In this document: piece by piece, positions 43,271 through 52,435 of the stretch
Layout of the letters: each line of letters begins with the position of its first letter
Numbering within the stretch: the stretch's first letter is position 1
Origin: Lonepinella koalarum
GTDB taxonomy: Bacteria; Pseudomonadota; Gammaproteobacteria; Enterobacterales; Pasteurellaceae
Assembly: GCF_042926695.1 (NCBI RefSeq)
Contig: NZ_CP170642.1
Coordinates: 806,001-870,000, forward strand
DNA: 64,000 nt
Reading direction: 5' to 3'
The notes under the pieces: generated by a model
The model's input: only the letters and a program-made list of their open reading frames with translations
Databases searched by the model: none
What the model was told of the DNA's origin: nothing
Translations under genes and position numbers: made by a program

Positions 43271-44248
43271 ATGAACTTCTGGTATAGCAACTCAAAGATT
43301 GCTTACTTATTATTACCTTTTTCATGGTTATTTAGTTTAATCAGTAGTTTTCGTCGCTTTCTATTTAAATCGGGGATATTAAAATCGTATCGTTGCCCGG
43401 TACCAGTGGTGATTGTGGGAAATCTGAGTGTCGGGGGGAATGGAAAAACGCCAGTAACCATTTGGTTGGTGGACCAATTACAACAGCGTGGTATAAACTG
43501 CGGTGTCATTTCTCGTGGTTATGGGAGTAAATCGGATTATTATCCACGTTTAGTCAAAATTGATGATGATCCTATTCAATCCGGTGATGAACCGTTGTTA
43601 ATTGCTAAACGTACAGGTGTACCGGTTTGTATTTCGCACAATCGCCAACAGGCTATTGAATTATTGATGAAAGAGCATGACTGTGATGTGATTATCAGTG
43701 ATGATGGTCTTCAACATTATAAATTACAGCGAGATATTGAAATCGTTGTGATGGATGCCGAGCGTGGTTTGGGAAATGGTTTATTATTGCCAGCGGGTCC
43801 ATTACGTGAAAATGCAAGCCGATTAAAAACCGTTGATTTTGTGATTACCAATGGGGCAGCAAATGCTTATACAGATGCGGTGATGAAATTAGTTCCCCAT
43901 TATGCGATTAATTTAGTGACAGGTGAAAAACGTTTATTAAGTGAAATTAAACAGGCTCAAGCTATGGCAGGTATAGGAAATCCACAACGTTTTTTTACTA
44001 TGTTACAGGGTTTAAATATTGAATTGAACAAGATTCAGGCTTTTGCCGATCACCAAGCCTATAGTGCAGCATTATTTAATGCTTTTGACAAAAATCAACC
44101 TTTATTAATGACCGAAAAAGATGCAGTGAAGTGCGGTAAATTTTCCCAGCAAAATTGGTGGTATGTCCCCGTAGATGCTGAAATTTCAGGACAAAAAACA
44201 ACCGCACTTTTAGATAAAATCATTATGTTTACCAAGGATAACAAATGA
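43271..44248 (+). CDS. lpxK: Tetraacyldisaccharide 4'-kinase
   Basis: Inner-membrane-associated kinase (325 residues) that phosphorylates the 4' position of the lipid A precursor. The P-loop region GNLSVGGNGKTPVTIWL and the catalytic segment ISDDGLQHYKLQRDIEIVVMD are conserved, with an N-terminal hydrophobic anchor. The ATG at 43271 has AGGGATGAG upstream; an earlier in-frame start inside msbA is rejected. The stop overlaps the kdsB start by four bases. Confidence 0.95.
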   Translation: MNFWYSNSKIAYLLLPFSWLFSLISSFRRFLFKSGILKSYRCPVPVVIVGNLSVGGNGKTPVTIWLVDQLQQRGINCGVISRGYGSKSDYYPRLVKIDDDPIQSGDEPLLIAKRTGVPVCISHNRQQAIELLMKEHDCDVIISDDGLQHYKLQRDIEIVVMDAERGLGNGLLLPAGPLRENASRLKTVDFVITNGAANAYTDAVMKLVPHYAINLVTGEKRLLSEIKQAQAMAGIGNPQRFFTMLQGLNIELNKIQAFADHQAYSAALFNAFDKNQPLLMTEKDAVKCGKFSQQNWWYVPVDAEISGQKTTALLDKIIMFTKDNK

Positions 44249-45018
44249 CAACATTCAGCGTAATTATTCCAGCTCGTTTTGCTTCAAGCCGGTTACCCGG
44301 TAAACCTCTGGCAGATATTGCCGGTAAACCGATGATTCAACATGTGTGGGAAAAGGCTCAACAATCTGGGGCAAGTCGTGTCATTGTGGCAACCGACAAT
44401 GAACAAGTTGCACAAGTAGTGCGGGGTTTTGCTGGTGAAGTTTGTATGACATCGGAAAAACATAATTCAGGTACAGAACGTCTTGCGGAAGTAGTTGAAA
44501 AATTAGCCTTACCTGATGATGAAATTATCGTCAATATTCAAGGCGACGAACCATTAATTCCTCCTGTCATTGTGCAACAAGTTGCAGAAAATTTACAAAA
44601 ATACCAAGTTAATATGGCAAGCCTTGCGGTAAAAATAGATGATCCTAAAGAACTGTTTAATCCAAATGCGGTGAAAGTGTTAACTGATAAAGATGGTTAT
44701 GTATTGTATTTTTCTCGGGCAGTGATTCCATGGGATCGTGATCAATTTGCTCTTTTACAAAAAGGTGAATTAATCCAATCTGAATTAATATTACAACCTT
44801 GTTACTGGCGACATATCGGTATTTATGCTTACCGAGCCGGTTTTATCAAACAATATGTACAATGGCAACCGACAGCACTCGAGCAAATCGAAAGCCTTGA
44901 GCAATTACGAGTGCTATGGAATGGTGAACGAATCCACGTTGAACTTGCAAAAGAAGTTCCCGCTGTAGGGGTGGATACACCTGAAGATTTGGCAAAAGTG
45001 CGGTTAATTTTAGGTTAG
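44245..45018 (+). CDS. kdsB: CMP-KDO synthetase
   Basis: 3-deoxy-manno-octulosonate cytidylyltransferase (257 residues), activating Kdo for lipopolysaccharide inner-core synthesis. The nucleotide-binding start IIPARFASSRLPGKPLADI and NIQGDEPLIPP are diagnostic. HIGIYAYRAGF and GVDTPEDL near the end complete the family pattern. ATGA overlap with lpxK implies coupled translation. A terminator lies 21 bases after the stop. Confidence 0.97.
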   Translation: MTTFSVIIPARFASSRLPGKPLADIAGKPMIQHVWEKAQQSGASRVIVATDNEQVAQVVRGFAGEVCMTSEKHNSGTERLAEVVEKLALPDDEIIVNIQGDEPLIPPVIVQQVAENLQKYQVNMASLAVKIDDPKELFNPNAVKVLTDKDGYVLYFSRAVIPWDRDQFALLQKGELIQSELILQPCYWRHIGIYAYRAGFIKQYVQWQPTALEQIESLEQLRVLWNGERIHVELAKEVPAVGVDTPEDLAKVRLILG

Positions 45019-45038
45019 TTCTAGATCCTGTGAAATAT

Positions 45039-45064
45039 AAAAGGGCGAAAGCTCTTTTTTTATA
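45039..45064 (+). terminator. Intrinsic terminator after kdsB
   Basis: AAAAGGGC and GCTCTTTT form an eight-pair stem with one G-U pair around a GAAA tetraloop, followed by more T. It ends the comEC/msbA-lpxK-kdsB run. Confidence 0.8.
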
Positions 45065-45195
45065 TTGAAAAATTAATTATTCCCCTTAGCCTTTTATTTT
45101 AGTTTAATTTGGCTTTACAAGTTAAAATTAATCTATTAATATAGCCACTTCTTTTCTATTAAAAAATAAGTAAATCAATATTAAGTAGGTATTTT

Positions 45196-45999
45196 ATGAA
45201 AAAAGCACTTTTAGCCACATTATTATGTTCTTTAGCGATTTCCGCACAAGCTCACCGTGTTTGGGTGCAAACTGATCATACTCATGGCGATGAAATTTTA
45301 AAAGCTGATTTAGGTTATGGTGAATTTCCGACATTAGAGCAAATTTCTGAAAAACGATTACATTTTTTTGATCGTGGTATGACTTTATTCACCGCACAAG
45401 GCAAACAAAAATTAGTGCAAAAAGGTGATAAAAACTACCATTTTGAAACAGAAAAACCCGTACAAGAAGGGAGTTATATTGTTGCGGCAGAATATAAACC
45501 GATGTTTTGGTCGAAAAATGCGGAAGGTTGGAAACAAGCGGATATGAAAGATACGCCAAAAGCGACCTATTGTGAATTAACTTCCATGTATGGTAAAAAT
45601 ATTGTTAATGTAGGGCATGAAAGTGCAGGTATTGACGTGATTACCAAACAAATAGGACACGAGTTAGAAATTGTGCCGATGGATAATCCTGCCAATATTA
45701 ATGTGAGTGATTTATTTAAAGTGAAAGTGCTCTATCGCGGTGAACCCTTGCCAAATGTGACGTTAACGGCGACTTTTGATGGGTTTGATACCGCAGATAA
45801 TACTAAAACACATAAAGTAGAAGCACAGGCTTTTTCTGATGTGACGGCAGATGATGGCACAGTAAATATTATTCCATTACGTCAGGGTTTTTGGAAAGCT
45901 CAAGTGACTTATGAGGTGCCATTTAACGATCCTGCACAATGTCAAGTGGCGAAGCATTATGCGACATTAACCTTTAATATCGGTAAACAATACCATTAG
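45196..45999 (+). CDS. DUF4198 periplasmic protein, NikK-like candidate
   Basis: A 267-residue secreted protein. Signal peptide about residues 1-19 with an Ala-X-Ala cleavage site (AQA), leaving a mature N-terminus of HRVWVQTDHTHGDEI that is rich in His. Domain architecture fits DUF4198, in which some members (NikK) are periplasmic helpers of nickel or cobalt uptake. An exposed N-terminal His plus HTH suggests metal binding, but no transporter genes lie nearby, so this is inference. It is flanked by terminators on both sides and appears monocistronic. Confidence 0.75.
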   Translation: MKKALLATLLCSLAISAQAHRVWVQTDHTHGDEILKADLGYGEFPTLEQISEKRLHFFDRGMTLFTAQGKQKLVQKGDKNYHFETEKPVQEGSYIVAAEYKPMFWSKNAEGWKQADMKDTPKATYCELTSMYGKNIVNVGHESAGIDVITKQIGHELEIVPMDNPANINVSDLFKVKVLYRGEPLPNVTLTATFDGFDTADNTKTHKVEAQAFSDVTADDGTVNIIPLRQGFWKAQVTYEVPFNDPAQCQVAKHYATLTFNIGKQYH

Positions 46000-46101
46000 T
46001 TGAAATTACCGGTAGGATTTGACATAATAAAAAAAAGAATAGTTCTGCGAAAAATTGTTCCTATGGATTTTAATGTTTATCCAAAATAGGTATATCAGAT
46101 G

Positions 46102-46131
46102 GACCCTTGTGTATATACAAGGGTCTTGTTT
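46102..46131 (+). terminator. Intrinsic terminator between DUF4198 gene and uvrC
   Basis: GACCCTTGT (46102-46110) and ACAAGGGTC (46117-46125) form a perfect nine-pair stem followed by TTGTTTT. It ends only about 20 bases before the uvrC ATG, so a uvrC promoter either lies upstream of it (making it an attenuator) or is squeezed into the hairpin. Confidence 0.8.
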
Positions 46132-46151
46132 TAAGGATAAAATACGTTTTT

Positions 46152-47978
46152 ATGTTTGATCACAAATCTTTTCTCAAAAATGTGACTAATGATGCCGGAG
46201 TTTATCGTATGTTTGATAAAGCCGATCAGGTTATTTATGTGGGAAAAGCGAAGCATCTGAAAAAACGTCTTGCTAGCTATTTTCGCGCTAATTTATCCAG
46301 TAAAAAAACCGAGGCTTTAGTTTCTGCAATTTGTCGCATTGAAACCACTATTACCAGTTCTGAAACGGAAGCCTTATTACTTGAACATAATTATATTAAA
46401 ACTTATCAACCACGTTATAATGTCTTGCTAAGAGACGATAAGTCCTACCCTTATATTTTACTCACCAAAGAACGTCACCCGAGAATCACGGCTTATCGTG
46501 GCTCAAAAAAAATTGCGGGGGAATATTTTGGACCTTATCCCCACGCTGGAGCAGTGCGTGAAACCTTGTCTTTGTTACAAAAATTATTTCCGGTTCGGCA
46601 ATGTGAAAATTCGGTGTATAACAACCGTTCTCGCCCTTGTTTGCAATATCAAATTGGACGTTGCGCTGCCCCTTGTGTAAGTGGCTTAGTGACAGACGAA
46701 GACTATAATACTCAAGTAGAGTATGCGAGATTGTTTTTACAGGGCAAAGATAATCAAGTTATCGATCATTTAATCAGCAAAATGGAAAAGGCGAGTAATG
46801 AACTTGATTTTGAAAATGCCGCTCGTTTCCGTGATCAAATTCAGGCAGTGCGTTCGGTGATGGAGAAACAATTTGTCAGCCAAGATCGTTTAGATGATAT
46901 GGATATTATCGCTATTGCTTACCAGTTAGGAGTGGCTTGCGTGCAAGTATTATTTATTCGACAAGGTAAAGTATTAGGCAATCGTAGTTATTTTCCGAAA
47001 GTGCCAGCAAATACTGATTTAGCAGAATTAACCGCCACCTTTGTCGGACAATTTTATTTACAAGCTCACCAAGGGCGAACGGTACCGAATACTATTATTG
47101 TTGATCATAAATTAGATGAAAAAGCTGAGTTAGAAAGTCTATTATCCGATCAAGTTGGACGGAAAGTGATGATTCAGGATAACAGTAAAGGTAATAAAAG
47201 CAAATATTTGCAACTTGCTCAAATGAACGCTAAAGCAGCTTTAACGTTAAAACTAAAAGAAACCAGTTTGATTAGTGAGCGTTATTTAGCCTTACAAAAT
47301 TTATTAGGCATTGAAAATATTAAGCGAATGGAATGTTTTGACATCAGTCACACGATGGGGGAACAAACCATCGCATCTTGTGTCGTGTTTAGTGACAATG
47401 GACCATTAAAATCTGATTATCGCCGGTTTAATATTGATGGTATTACGGCAGGTGATGATTATGCCGCGATGGAACAGGCATTAAAAAAACGTTATGATCG
47501 AGAACTAGACGAAGATAAAATTCCTGATATTATTTTTATTGATGGTGGCAAAGGGCAGCTAAATCGGGCATTACAAGTATTTGAACAATTAAAAGTGAAA
47601 TGGGATAAAAATAAACCGCACTTAATTGGTGTAGCCAAAGGTGTCGATCGTCGAGCAGGGCAGGAGACCTTGATTTTAAGCAAAATAGGTAAGGAATTGC
47701 ATTTAGATCCTGATAATCTCGCTTTACATTTAATCCAACATATCCGTGATGAAAGTCATAACCATGCGATTACAGGACATCGTAAAAAACGCCAGAAAGC
47801 CTTTACCCAAAGTGGATTAGAAACCATTGCTGGCGTGGGAGCTAAACGTCGTCAGGCGTTATTAAAATATCTCGGTGGTATGCAAGGGATAAAAAATGCC
47901 ACCATTGATGAAATTGCCAGTGTACCGGGCATTTCTAAAGATTTAGCAGAATTGATTTTTGATACATTAAAGAGTTAA
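46152..47978 (+). CDS. uvrC: Excinuclease ABC subunit C
   Basis: Dual-incision nuclease subunit (608 residues) of nucleotide excision repair. The GIY-YIG domain starts GVYRMFDKADQVIYVGKAK. The UVR motif DFENAARFRDQIQAV is near residue 215. The RNase H-like C-terminal nuclease shows MECFDISHTMG and DIIFIDGGKGQL. The final helix-hairpin-helix pair reads IAGVGAKRRQALLKYLGG and IASVPGISKDLAE. I start at ATG 46152, giving MFDHKSFLKNVTNDAG, as in relatives. An earlier GTG/ATG extension overlaps the terminator. Confidence 0.96.
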   Translation: MFDHKSFLKNVTNDAGVYRMFDKADQVIYVGKAKHLKKRLASYFRANLSSKKTEALVSAICRIETTITSSETEALLLEHNYIKTYQPRYNVLLRDDKSYPYILLTKERHPRITAYRGSKKIAGEYFGPYPHAGAVRETLSLLQKLFPVRQCENSVYNNRSRPCLQYQIGRCAAPCVSGLVTDEDYNTQVEYARLFLQGKDNQVIDHLISKMEKASNELDFENAARFRDQIQAVRSVMEKQFVSQDRLDDMDIIAIAYQLGVACVQVLFIRQGKVLGNRSYFPKVPANTDLAELTATFVGQFYLQAHQGRTVPNTIIVDHKLDEKAELESLLSDQVGRKVMIQDNSKGNKSKYLQLAQMNAKAALTLKLKETSLISERYLALQNLLGIENIKRMECFDISHTMGEQTIASCVVFSDNGPLKSDYRRFNIDGITAGDDYAAMEQALKKRYDRELDEDKIPDIIFIDGGKGQLNRALQVFEQLKVKWDKNKPHLIGVAKGVDRRAGQETLILSKIGKELHLDPDNLALHLIQHIRDESHNHAITGHRKKRQKAFTQSGLETIAGVGAKRRQALLKYLGGMQGIKNATIDEIASVPGISKDLAELIFDTLKS

Positions 47979-47985
47979 AGTTGTC

Positions 47986-48573
47986 ATGCAAGCGATCATT
48001 GAAACTCACCCATTTCCTCCCGTGTTACCGCCACAAGCGAAAGTGATGATGATGGGAACATTCCCGCCAACCGTTGAAAAGCGTTGTATGGAATTTCATT
48101 ATCCGAATTTTCAAAATGATATGTGGCGAATTTATGGTTTAGTATTTTTTAACGATAAACACTATTTTCAAGTGAAAAATGAAAAATGTTTTGATCCTGA
48201 ACGGATAAAAAATTTCTTAATAGAAAGGGGAATTGCAAGTTGTCCAACGGTACAAAAAGCAATTCGTGAACAAGGCAATGCCTCTGATAAATTTCTTAAA
48301 ATTGTTGAACCTGTGAATCTAGCAAAGGTACTTAAACAACTTCCAGATTGCCAATGGATTTTCACAACTGGCGGAAAAGCCACCGAGACGTTATTAAGTT
48401 TATTACCCGAAAAACTAAAAGAACCGAAAACGAATGAGTTTATCGATTTTTCTTTTGCTGGGAGAGAACTAAAATTATATCGCTTACCGTCCACATCAAG
48501 GGCTTATCCACTCAGCTTTGAGAAAAAAGCTGAAGCCTATCAATATTTTTTTAAATTAGCGGGTATTTTATAA
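47986..48573 (+). CDS. Uracil-DNA glycosylase-family protein
   Basis: A 195-residue protein with the uracil-DNA glycosylase (UDG) fold. Motif A-like VMMMGTFPPTV near residue 20 and a C-terminal motif B-like LPSTSRAYPLSFEKKAEAY are seen. The central TTGGKATETLL resembles Mug/UdgX-type relatives. Its substrate is not known; base excision of uracil or mismatched thymine is possible. It starts eight bases after uvrC and is probably cotranscribed, which suggests DNA repair. Catalytic residues are not assigned with confidence. Confidence 0.7.
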   Translation: MQAIIETHPFPPVLPPQAKVMMMGTFPPTVEKRCMEFHYPNFQNDMWRIYGLVFFNDKHYFQVKNEKCFDPERIKNFLIERGIASCPTVQKAIREQGNASDKFLKIVEPVNLAKVLKQLPDCQWIFTTGGKATETLLSLLPEKLKEPKTNEFIDFSFAGRELKLYRLPSTSRAYPLSFEKKAEAYQYFFKLAGIL

Positions 48574-48583
48574 GGGAAATAAT

Positions 48584-48739
48584 ATGTTAGATAACGCATT
48601 ATTAGGTTTAACCCATGAACAGCAACAACAAGCCGTGGAACATATACAAAAATTGATGGCACAAGGGATTCCGGCAGGACAAGCGATTAAACGCGTGGCA
48701 GAAGAATTGCGAGAATCTTATCAGAAAGATAGGGAATGA
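48584..48739 (+). CDS. YoaH family protein (UPF0181)
   Basis: A 51-residue protein, MLDNALLGLTHEQQQQAVEH..., with the UPF0181 core LTHEQQQ-AVE-IQ-LMAQG and GQAI---AEELRE. E. coli YoaH is the recognised member. Function is unknown. AAGGGA precedes the ATG at a good distance, and the gene follows the UDG-fold gene by ten bases in the same direction, so it is likely the last gene of the uvrC operon. Confidence 0.88.
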   Translation: MLDNALLGLTHEQQQQAVEHIQKLMAQGIPAGQAIKRVAEELRESYQKDRE

Positions 48740-48789
48740 AAACGTCGAATTTAGGCAACAGGATCGGTTTTTAGGTATTTTCAAAATAG

Positions 48790-48829
48790 TGGTTAAAGCT
48801 AATTGCTATAAAGCTTTAACCAATTATTT
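48790..48829. terminator. Terminator between yoaH-family gene and ppc
   Basis: GGTTAAAGCT (48791-48800) pairs with AGCTTTAACC (48812-48821), with A/T-rich sequence on both sides. It is placed between convergent genes and may serve both. Confidence 0.7.
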
Positions 48830-48852
48830 TATCAATTTACCTTATTTAAAAG

Positions 48853-51495
48853 TTAACCTGTATTACGCATACCCGCGGCAATACCTGTAATAGTAATCAT
48901 CAAGGCTTGCTCTAAATCAGGATTGGATTGTTCAGGATCTTGACGTAAGCGGCTTAACAGTTCTACCTGTAATAGGTTTAATGGATCGGTGTAAACATTA
49001 CGCAAGGCAATAGATTCTGCGATCCAAGGCAAATCGGACATTAATTGATGACCTTTGCCCGAAAGCTCAAGTACCGTATGAATATCTGCTTGAAGCTGTT
49101 CACGCAACGATTGACCTAAATGCCAGAGCTCTTTTTTCACTAAACGCTGATCGTAATGTTCAGAAAGCCAAATATCGGTTTTGCTAAAGACCATTTCTAA
49201 CATACCAATTCGAGTATTAAAGAATGGCCAGTGATGACACATTTCTTCGATCACTTCTTGTTTGCCCCTTTCAATGGATTGGCGCAAAGCTGCCCCAGCC
49301 CCTAACCAAGCGGGCAGCATCAAGCGATTTTGCATCCAAGCGAAGATCCAAGGAATGGCACGTAGGCTTTCTACACCACCATTAGGATTACGTTTGGCAG
49401 GACGAGATCCCAGTGGCAATTTGGCTAATTCTTGTTCTGGGGTTGCGCTACGGAAATAGGGTACGAAATCCTTATTACCACGTACCACATTGCGATACAT
49501 TTCACAAGAAGATTGAGAGAGCTGATCCATAATCTCCCGCCATTGTGCTTTTGGCTCAGGTGGTGGTAATAAATTGGCTTCTAGAATAGCGCTAGCATAG
49601 AGATCAAGGGTTTCAATTGCCACATCTGGCAATCCCAATTTAAAGCGGATCATTTCTCCCTGTTCAGTGACACGTAAACCATTTTTTAAAGAACGAGGCG
49701 GCTGTGAAAGTAGTGCCGCATGTGCAGGTGCACCGCCACGCCCGATTGTGCCACCGCGTCCATGGAATAAGGTGAGTTCTATGCCGAGTTTATCACAAAG
49801 ATTGACTAAACTTTCTTGTGCACGATATTGCGCCCAAGAAGCTGCCATCATCCCTGCATCTTTAGCACTATCAGAATAGCCGATCATCACCATTTGTTTA
49901 TTATTAATCACGCCACGATACCAACCCACATTAAATAATTGCGTCATCACGTCTTCGCAAGCATCAAGATCATCCAATGTTTCAAATAATGGTACTACAG
50001 GCAAATGATAAGGTACGCCAGCTTCTTTTAATAACAAATGCACACCTAATACATCTGAGGCAGTACGAGCCATAGAAATAATGTAACAGGAAATCACACC
50101 TTCTGGCTGTTGCGCTATAATTTTACAAGTATCTAAAATCTCTTTAGTTTTTGCGGACGGTATCCAATTTTGTGGTAACAATGGGCGGCGTGAACTTAAT
50201 TCACGAATTAGAAATGCTTGCTTATCATCTTCCGTCCAACTGGCGTAATCGCCTAAACCAATATAACGAGTAATTTCTGCAATGGCATCAGTGTGGAGAG
50301 TGCTTTCTTGGCGAATATCTAAACGAGAGAGTGTGACCCCAAAACAACGCACACGTCGTAGGCTATCTAGCAATAAGCCATTGGCAATAATTTTCATATT
50401 GCAAGCGAGCAAGGAATGGTAACTGTCATTTAACGGTTGCCATAACTGTTCATCTCGAGTGATGATATCCTCTTCCGTATAATGTGGCATACGACCAGCT
50501 AATAAATCATTGTAATAAGCTAGTGTATTGTTTAATTTGGTACGTAACCCTTTCATGACTTCACGATATGGTTCTACATGATTGCCATATTTGGCACGAA
50601 ATTCAGGAGTACATTGTGCAATAGAGAGTTCATCCACTAATGCTTGAATATCACCTAAAAATAAATTTGCCGCTTTCCAGCGAGCTAAATATAATACATT
50701 ACGAGTGACTTCAGCGGTGACAAATGGGTTACCATCACGGTCTCCGCCCATCCAAGAAGAAAAACGCACAGGCATTAAATTCACTGGAATTTCATAGCCC
50801 AAATAAGTTTTGGCATTATCATTCAATTTACGTAAAAATTCTGGTACGGCTGTCCAAAGGCTATTTTCAATCACCGCAAAGCCCCATTTAGCTTCATCAA
50901 ATGGTGTCGGACGGACAGTACGGATTTCATTGGTGTACCATGCTTGAGCAATTAATTGCAATAAACGGCGTTCAATGCTATTGCGTTCACCGTCTGTTAA
51001 ATCGTCATGTTCTAATTTGCTTAAACATTTATTAATCTCCACTTGTTTATGCACTAAAGAACGGCGCGTCACTTCTGTTGGGTGTGCGGTGAGAACTAAT
51101 TCAATTAATAAATTTTCAATGGTTTTAATCACTTGATCTTTCGATACATTTTGTGCTTTTAAGCGTTTAAATAGCGACGCAATAGAACGTGTGGAAGATA
51201 CTTCATCATAATGATGACGAGAAATGGTTTGATATTGTTCCGCCACATTAGTTAAATTCAAAAATTGACTAAAAGCACGCACTACAGGGATTATATTGGC
51301 GGTAGAAATAGTAGATAAAATAGCTAATAACTCCTGACGTGCTTTATCATTACCCGCACGCGAGTTACGTGAAAGAATACGAATATTCTCAATTAAATCC
51401 AGCATATCGCTACCTTGCGCTTCACTAATAGTTTCGCCTAAAAAATGCCCCAACATATTGATGTTGTTTCGCATAACAGAATATTCTTGTGTCAT
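48853..51495 (-). CDS. ppc: Phosphoenolpyruvate carboxylase
   Basis: Anaplerotic enzyme (880 residues) that carboxylates phosphoenolpyruvate to oxaloacetate; important for succinate-forming metabolism in this family. The catalytic His region is LVLTAHPTEVTRRSL near residue 138. The glycine-rich FHGRGGTIGRGGAPAH lies near 585, and the C-terminus ends AGMRNTG, typical of allosterically regulated bacterial enzymes. Length matches E. coli (883). No operon partner is seen on either side. Confidence 0.97.
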   Translation of the reverse strand: MTQEYSVMRNNINMLGHFLGETISEAQGSDMLDLIENIRILSRNSRAGNDKARQELLAILSTISTANIIPVVRAFSQFLNLTNVAEQYQTISRHHYDEVSSTRSIASLFKRLKAQNVSKDQVIKTIENLLIELVLTAHPTEVTRRSLVHKQVEINKCLSKLEHDDLTDGERNSIERRLLQLIAQAWYTNEIRTVRPTPFDEAKWGFAVIENSLWTAVPEFLRKLNDNAKTYLGYEIPVNLMPVRFSSWMGGDRDGNPFVTAEVTRNVLYLARWKAANLFLGDIQALVDELSIAQCTPEFRAKYGNHVEPYREVMKGLRTKLNNTLAYYNDLLAGRMPHYTEEDIITRDEQLWQPLNDSYHSLLACNMKIIANGLLLDSLRRVRCFGVTLSRLDIRQESTLHTDAIAEITRYIGLGDYASWTEDDKQAFLIRELSSRRPLLPQNWIPSAKTKEILDTCKIIAQQPEGVISCYIISMARTASDVLGVHLLLKEAGVPYHLPVVPLFETLDDLDACEDVMTQLFNVGWYRGVINNKQMVMIGYSDSAKDAGMMAASWAQYRAQESLVNLCDKLGIELTLFHGRGGTIGRGGAPAHAALLSQPPRSLKNGLRVTEQGEMIRFKLGLPDVAIETLDLYASAILEANLLPPPEPKAQWREIMDQLSQSSCEMYRNVVRGNKDFVPYFRSATPEQELAKLPLGSRPAKRNPNGGVESLRAIPWIFAWMQNRLMLPAWLGAGAALRQSIERGKQEVIEEMCHHWPFFNTRIGMLEMVFSKTDIWLSEHYDQRLVKKELWHLGQSLREQLQADIHTVLELSGKGHQLMSDLPWIAESIALRNVYTDPLNLLQVELLSRLRQDPEQSNPDLEQALMITITGIAAGMRNTG

Positions 51496-51647
51496 AAAAT
51501 GCTCTCCGCGATAAAAATAAAAAGATACTTGTAGATATACCTAAAAATAGGAAAATATGCAAATTTTATATAGATAAATAATAGTAAATTGTGATTATTG
51601 TTAGAAAATATTTATTATATATTCTACTTTGATAGATTATTTCTAAT

Positions 51648-51676
51648 AAAACTGCGGTGATTTTTACCGCAGTTTT
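51648..51676. terminator. Terminator downstream of the gluconate permease remnant
   Basis: AAAACTGCGGT (51648-51658) pairs with ACCGCAGTTTT (51666-51676). T runs occur on both strands. It lies 18 bases beyond the stop of the gntP fragment and was probably its original terminator. Confidence 0.75.
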
Positions 51677-51693
51677 TAAATGTTAATAAGAGA

Positions 51694-51891
51694 TTAAAGT
51701 AAAATACTACCAATTACAGACAATCCAAATCCCACCAAACCAATTAAGGTTTCTTGCACTGTCCATGTTTTAAACATGGTTTTGGTGTCAATTTCAAGGA
51801 AACGGCTCACCAGCCAGAAACCGCTGTCGTTGACATGAGCCAACACCGTTGCCCCTGATGCAATGGAAATCACGATAAAGCAGAGATCAAA
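51694..51891 (-). pseudogene. 3' fragment of a GntP-type gluconate permease
   Basis: The last 65 codons on the minus strand read FDLCFIVISIASGATVLAHV..., with HVNDSGFWLV and KTWTVQETLIGLVGFGLSV. This is the conserved C-terminus of the GntP gluconate/H+ symporter family. Upstream of codon -65 the frame continues into antisense gluconokinase sequence, so the first approximately 380 residues of the permease are missing. The break lies at an eight-base inverted repeat near 51892-51913. Non-functional. Confidence 0.85.
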
Positions 51892-51907
51892 TTCGCTTAA
51901 TCCTGTA

Positions 51908-52216
51908 AGCGAAAAAGGCATTATTGTGTGTTCAGCCTTAAAGAAAAAATACCGTGATTTGATCCGAGATGGCAATGAAAATGTGAAATTCTTGTTTTTG
52001 CACGGCAGTTTTGCGTTGATTTTGGAACGAATGAAACAACGCAAAGGGCATTTTATGAAAGAAGAAATGCTGAAAAGCCAATTTGATACCTTGGAAATTC
52101 CACAAGCCGATGAGCCAGATGTAATTGCCATTGATATTGACGGTAGTTTTGATGAGGTGGTGGAGCGGTGTGTTAGGGCGTTGGAACCGTTATTAGATTT
52201 ACAGCATAAAGAATAA
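51908..52216 (+). pseudogene. 3' fragment of a gluconokinase
   Basis: About 102 codons on the plus strand encode the C-terminal part of thermoresistant-type gluconokinase: VCSALKKKYRDLIRDGNENV, RMKQRKGHFMKEEMLKSQF and QADEPDVIAIDIDG are conserved. The N-terminal P-loop region (roughly the first 60-70 residues) is absent. Upstream codons belong to the inverted permease fragment. The frame is intact to its stop, so a chimeric peptide of up to 117 residues starting at 51863 could be made, but it could not bind ATP. Confidence 0.88.
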
Positions 52217-52258
52217 GGATTATAATTGACCTGTTTATATATCTACGAGAACAAGTCT

Positions 52259-52435
52259 ATGTTTAAAGAAAAAGGTTATGATGAGTTTGTGAATGAATGT
52301 GTTCGCAAAGGTCGGGAAGAAAAACAAGCAGGCTTAGGTTTTACTTTAGAACAAGCAAAAGCCAGTTCTAAACAAGTGATTGAGCGTAAATCACAAGAAT
52401 TAGATGATTTTATTAAAAACGTTGTTTATGCCTAA
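52259..52435 (+). CDS. Putative antitoxin of a ParE/RelE-type pair
   Basis: A 58-residue charged, helical protein (MFKEKGYDEFVNECVRKG...) that I do not recognise by family. It is called an antitoxin because it immediately precedes and overlaps (by eight bases) a RelE/ParE-like toxin gene in the usual antitoxin-toxin order. I chose the ATG at 52259; a TTG at 52226 is in frame. The pair sits between the gluconokinase remnant and gntR, so it was probably inserted during or after loss of the gluconate genes. Confidence 0.65.
   Translation: MFKEKGYDEFVNECVRKGREEKQAGLGFTLEQAKASSKQVIERKSQELDDFIKNVVYA

Noticed and set aside
46019..46045. A TTGACA hexamer as a uvrC promoter
   Set aside because: No acceptable -10 hexamer lies 16-18 bases downstream.
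51694..52131. One 145-codon minus-strand gene
   Set aside because: Only its last 65 codons resemble a protein (GntP C-terminus); the rest is antisense to gluconokinase, so it is an accidental fusion across the rearrangement joint.
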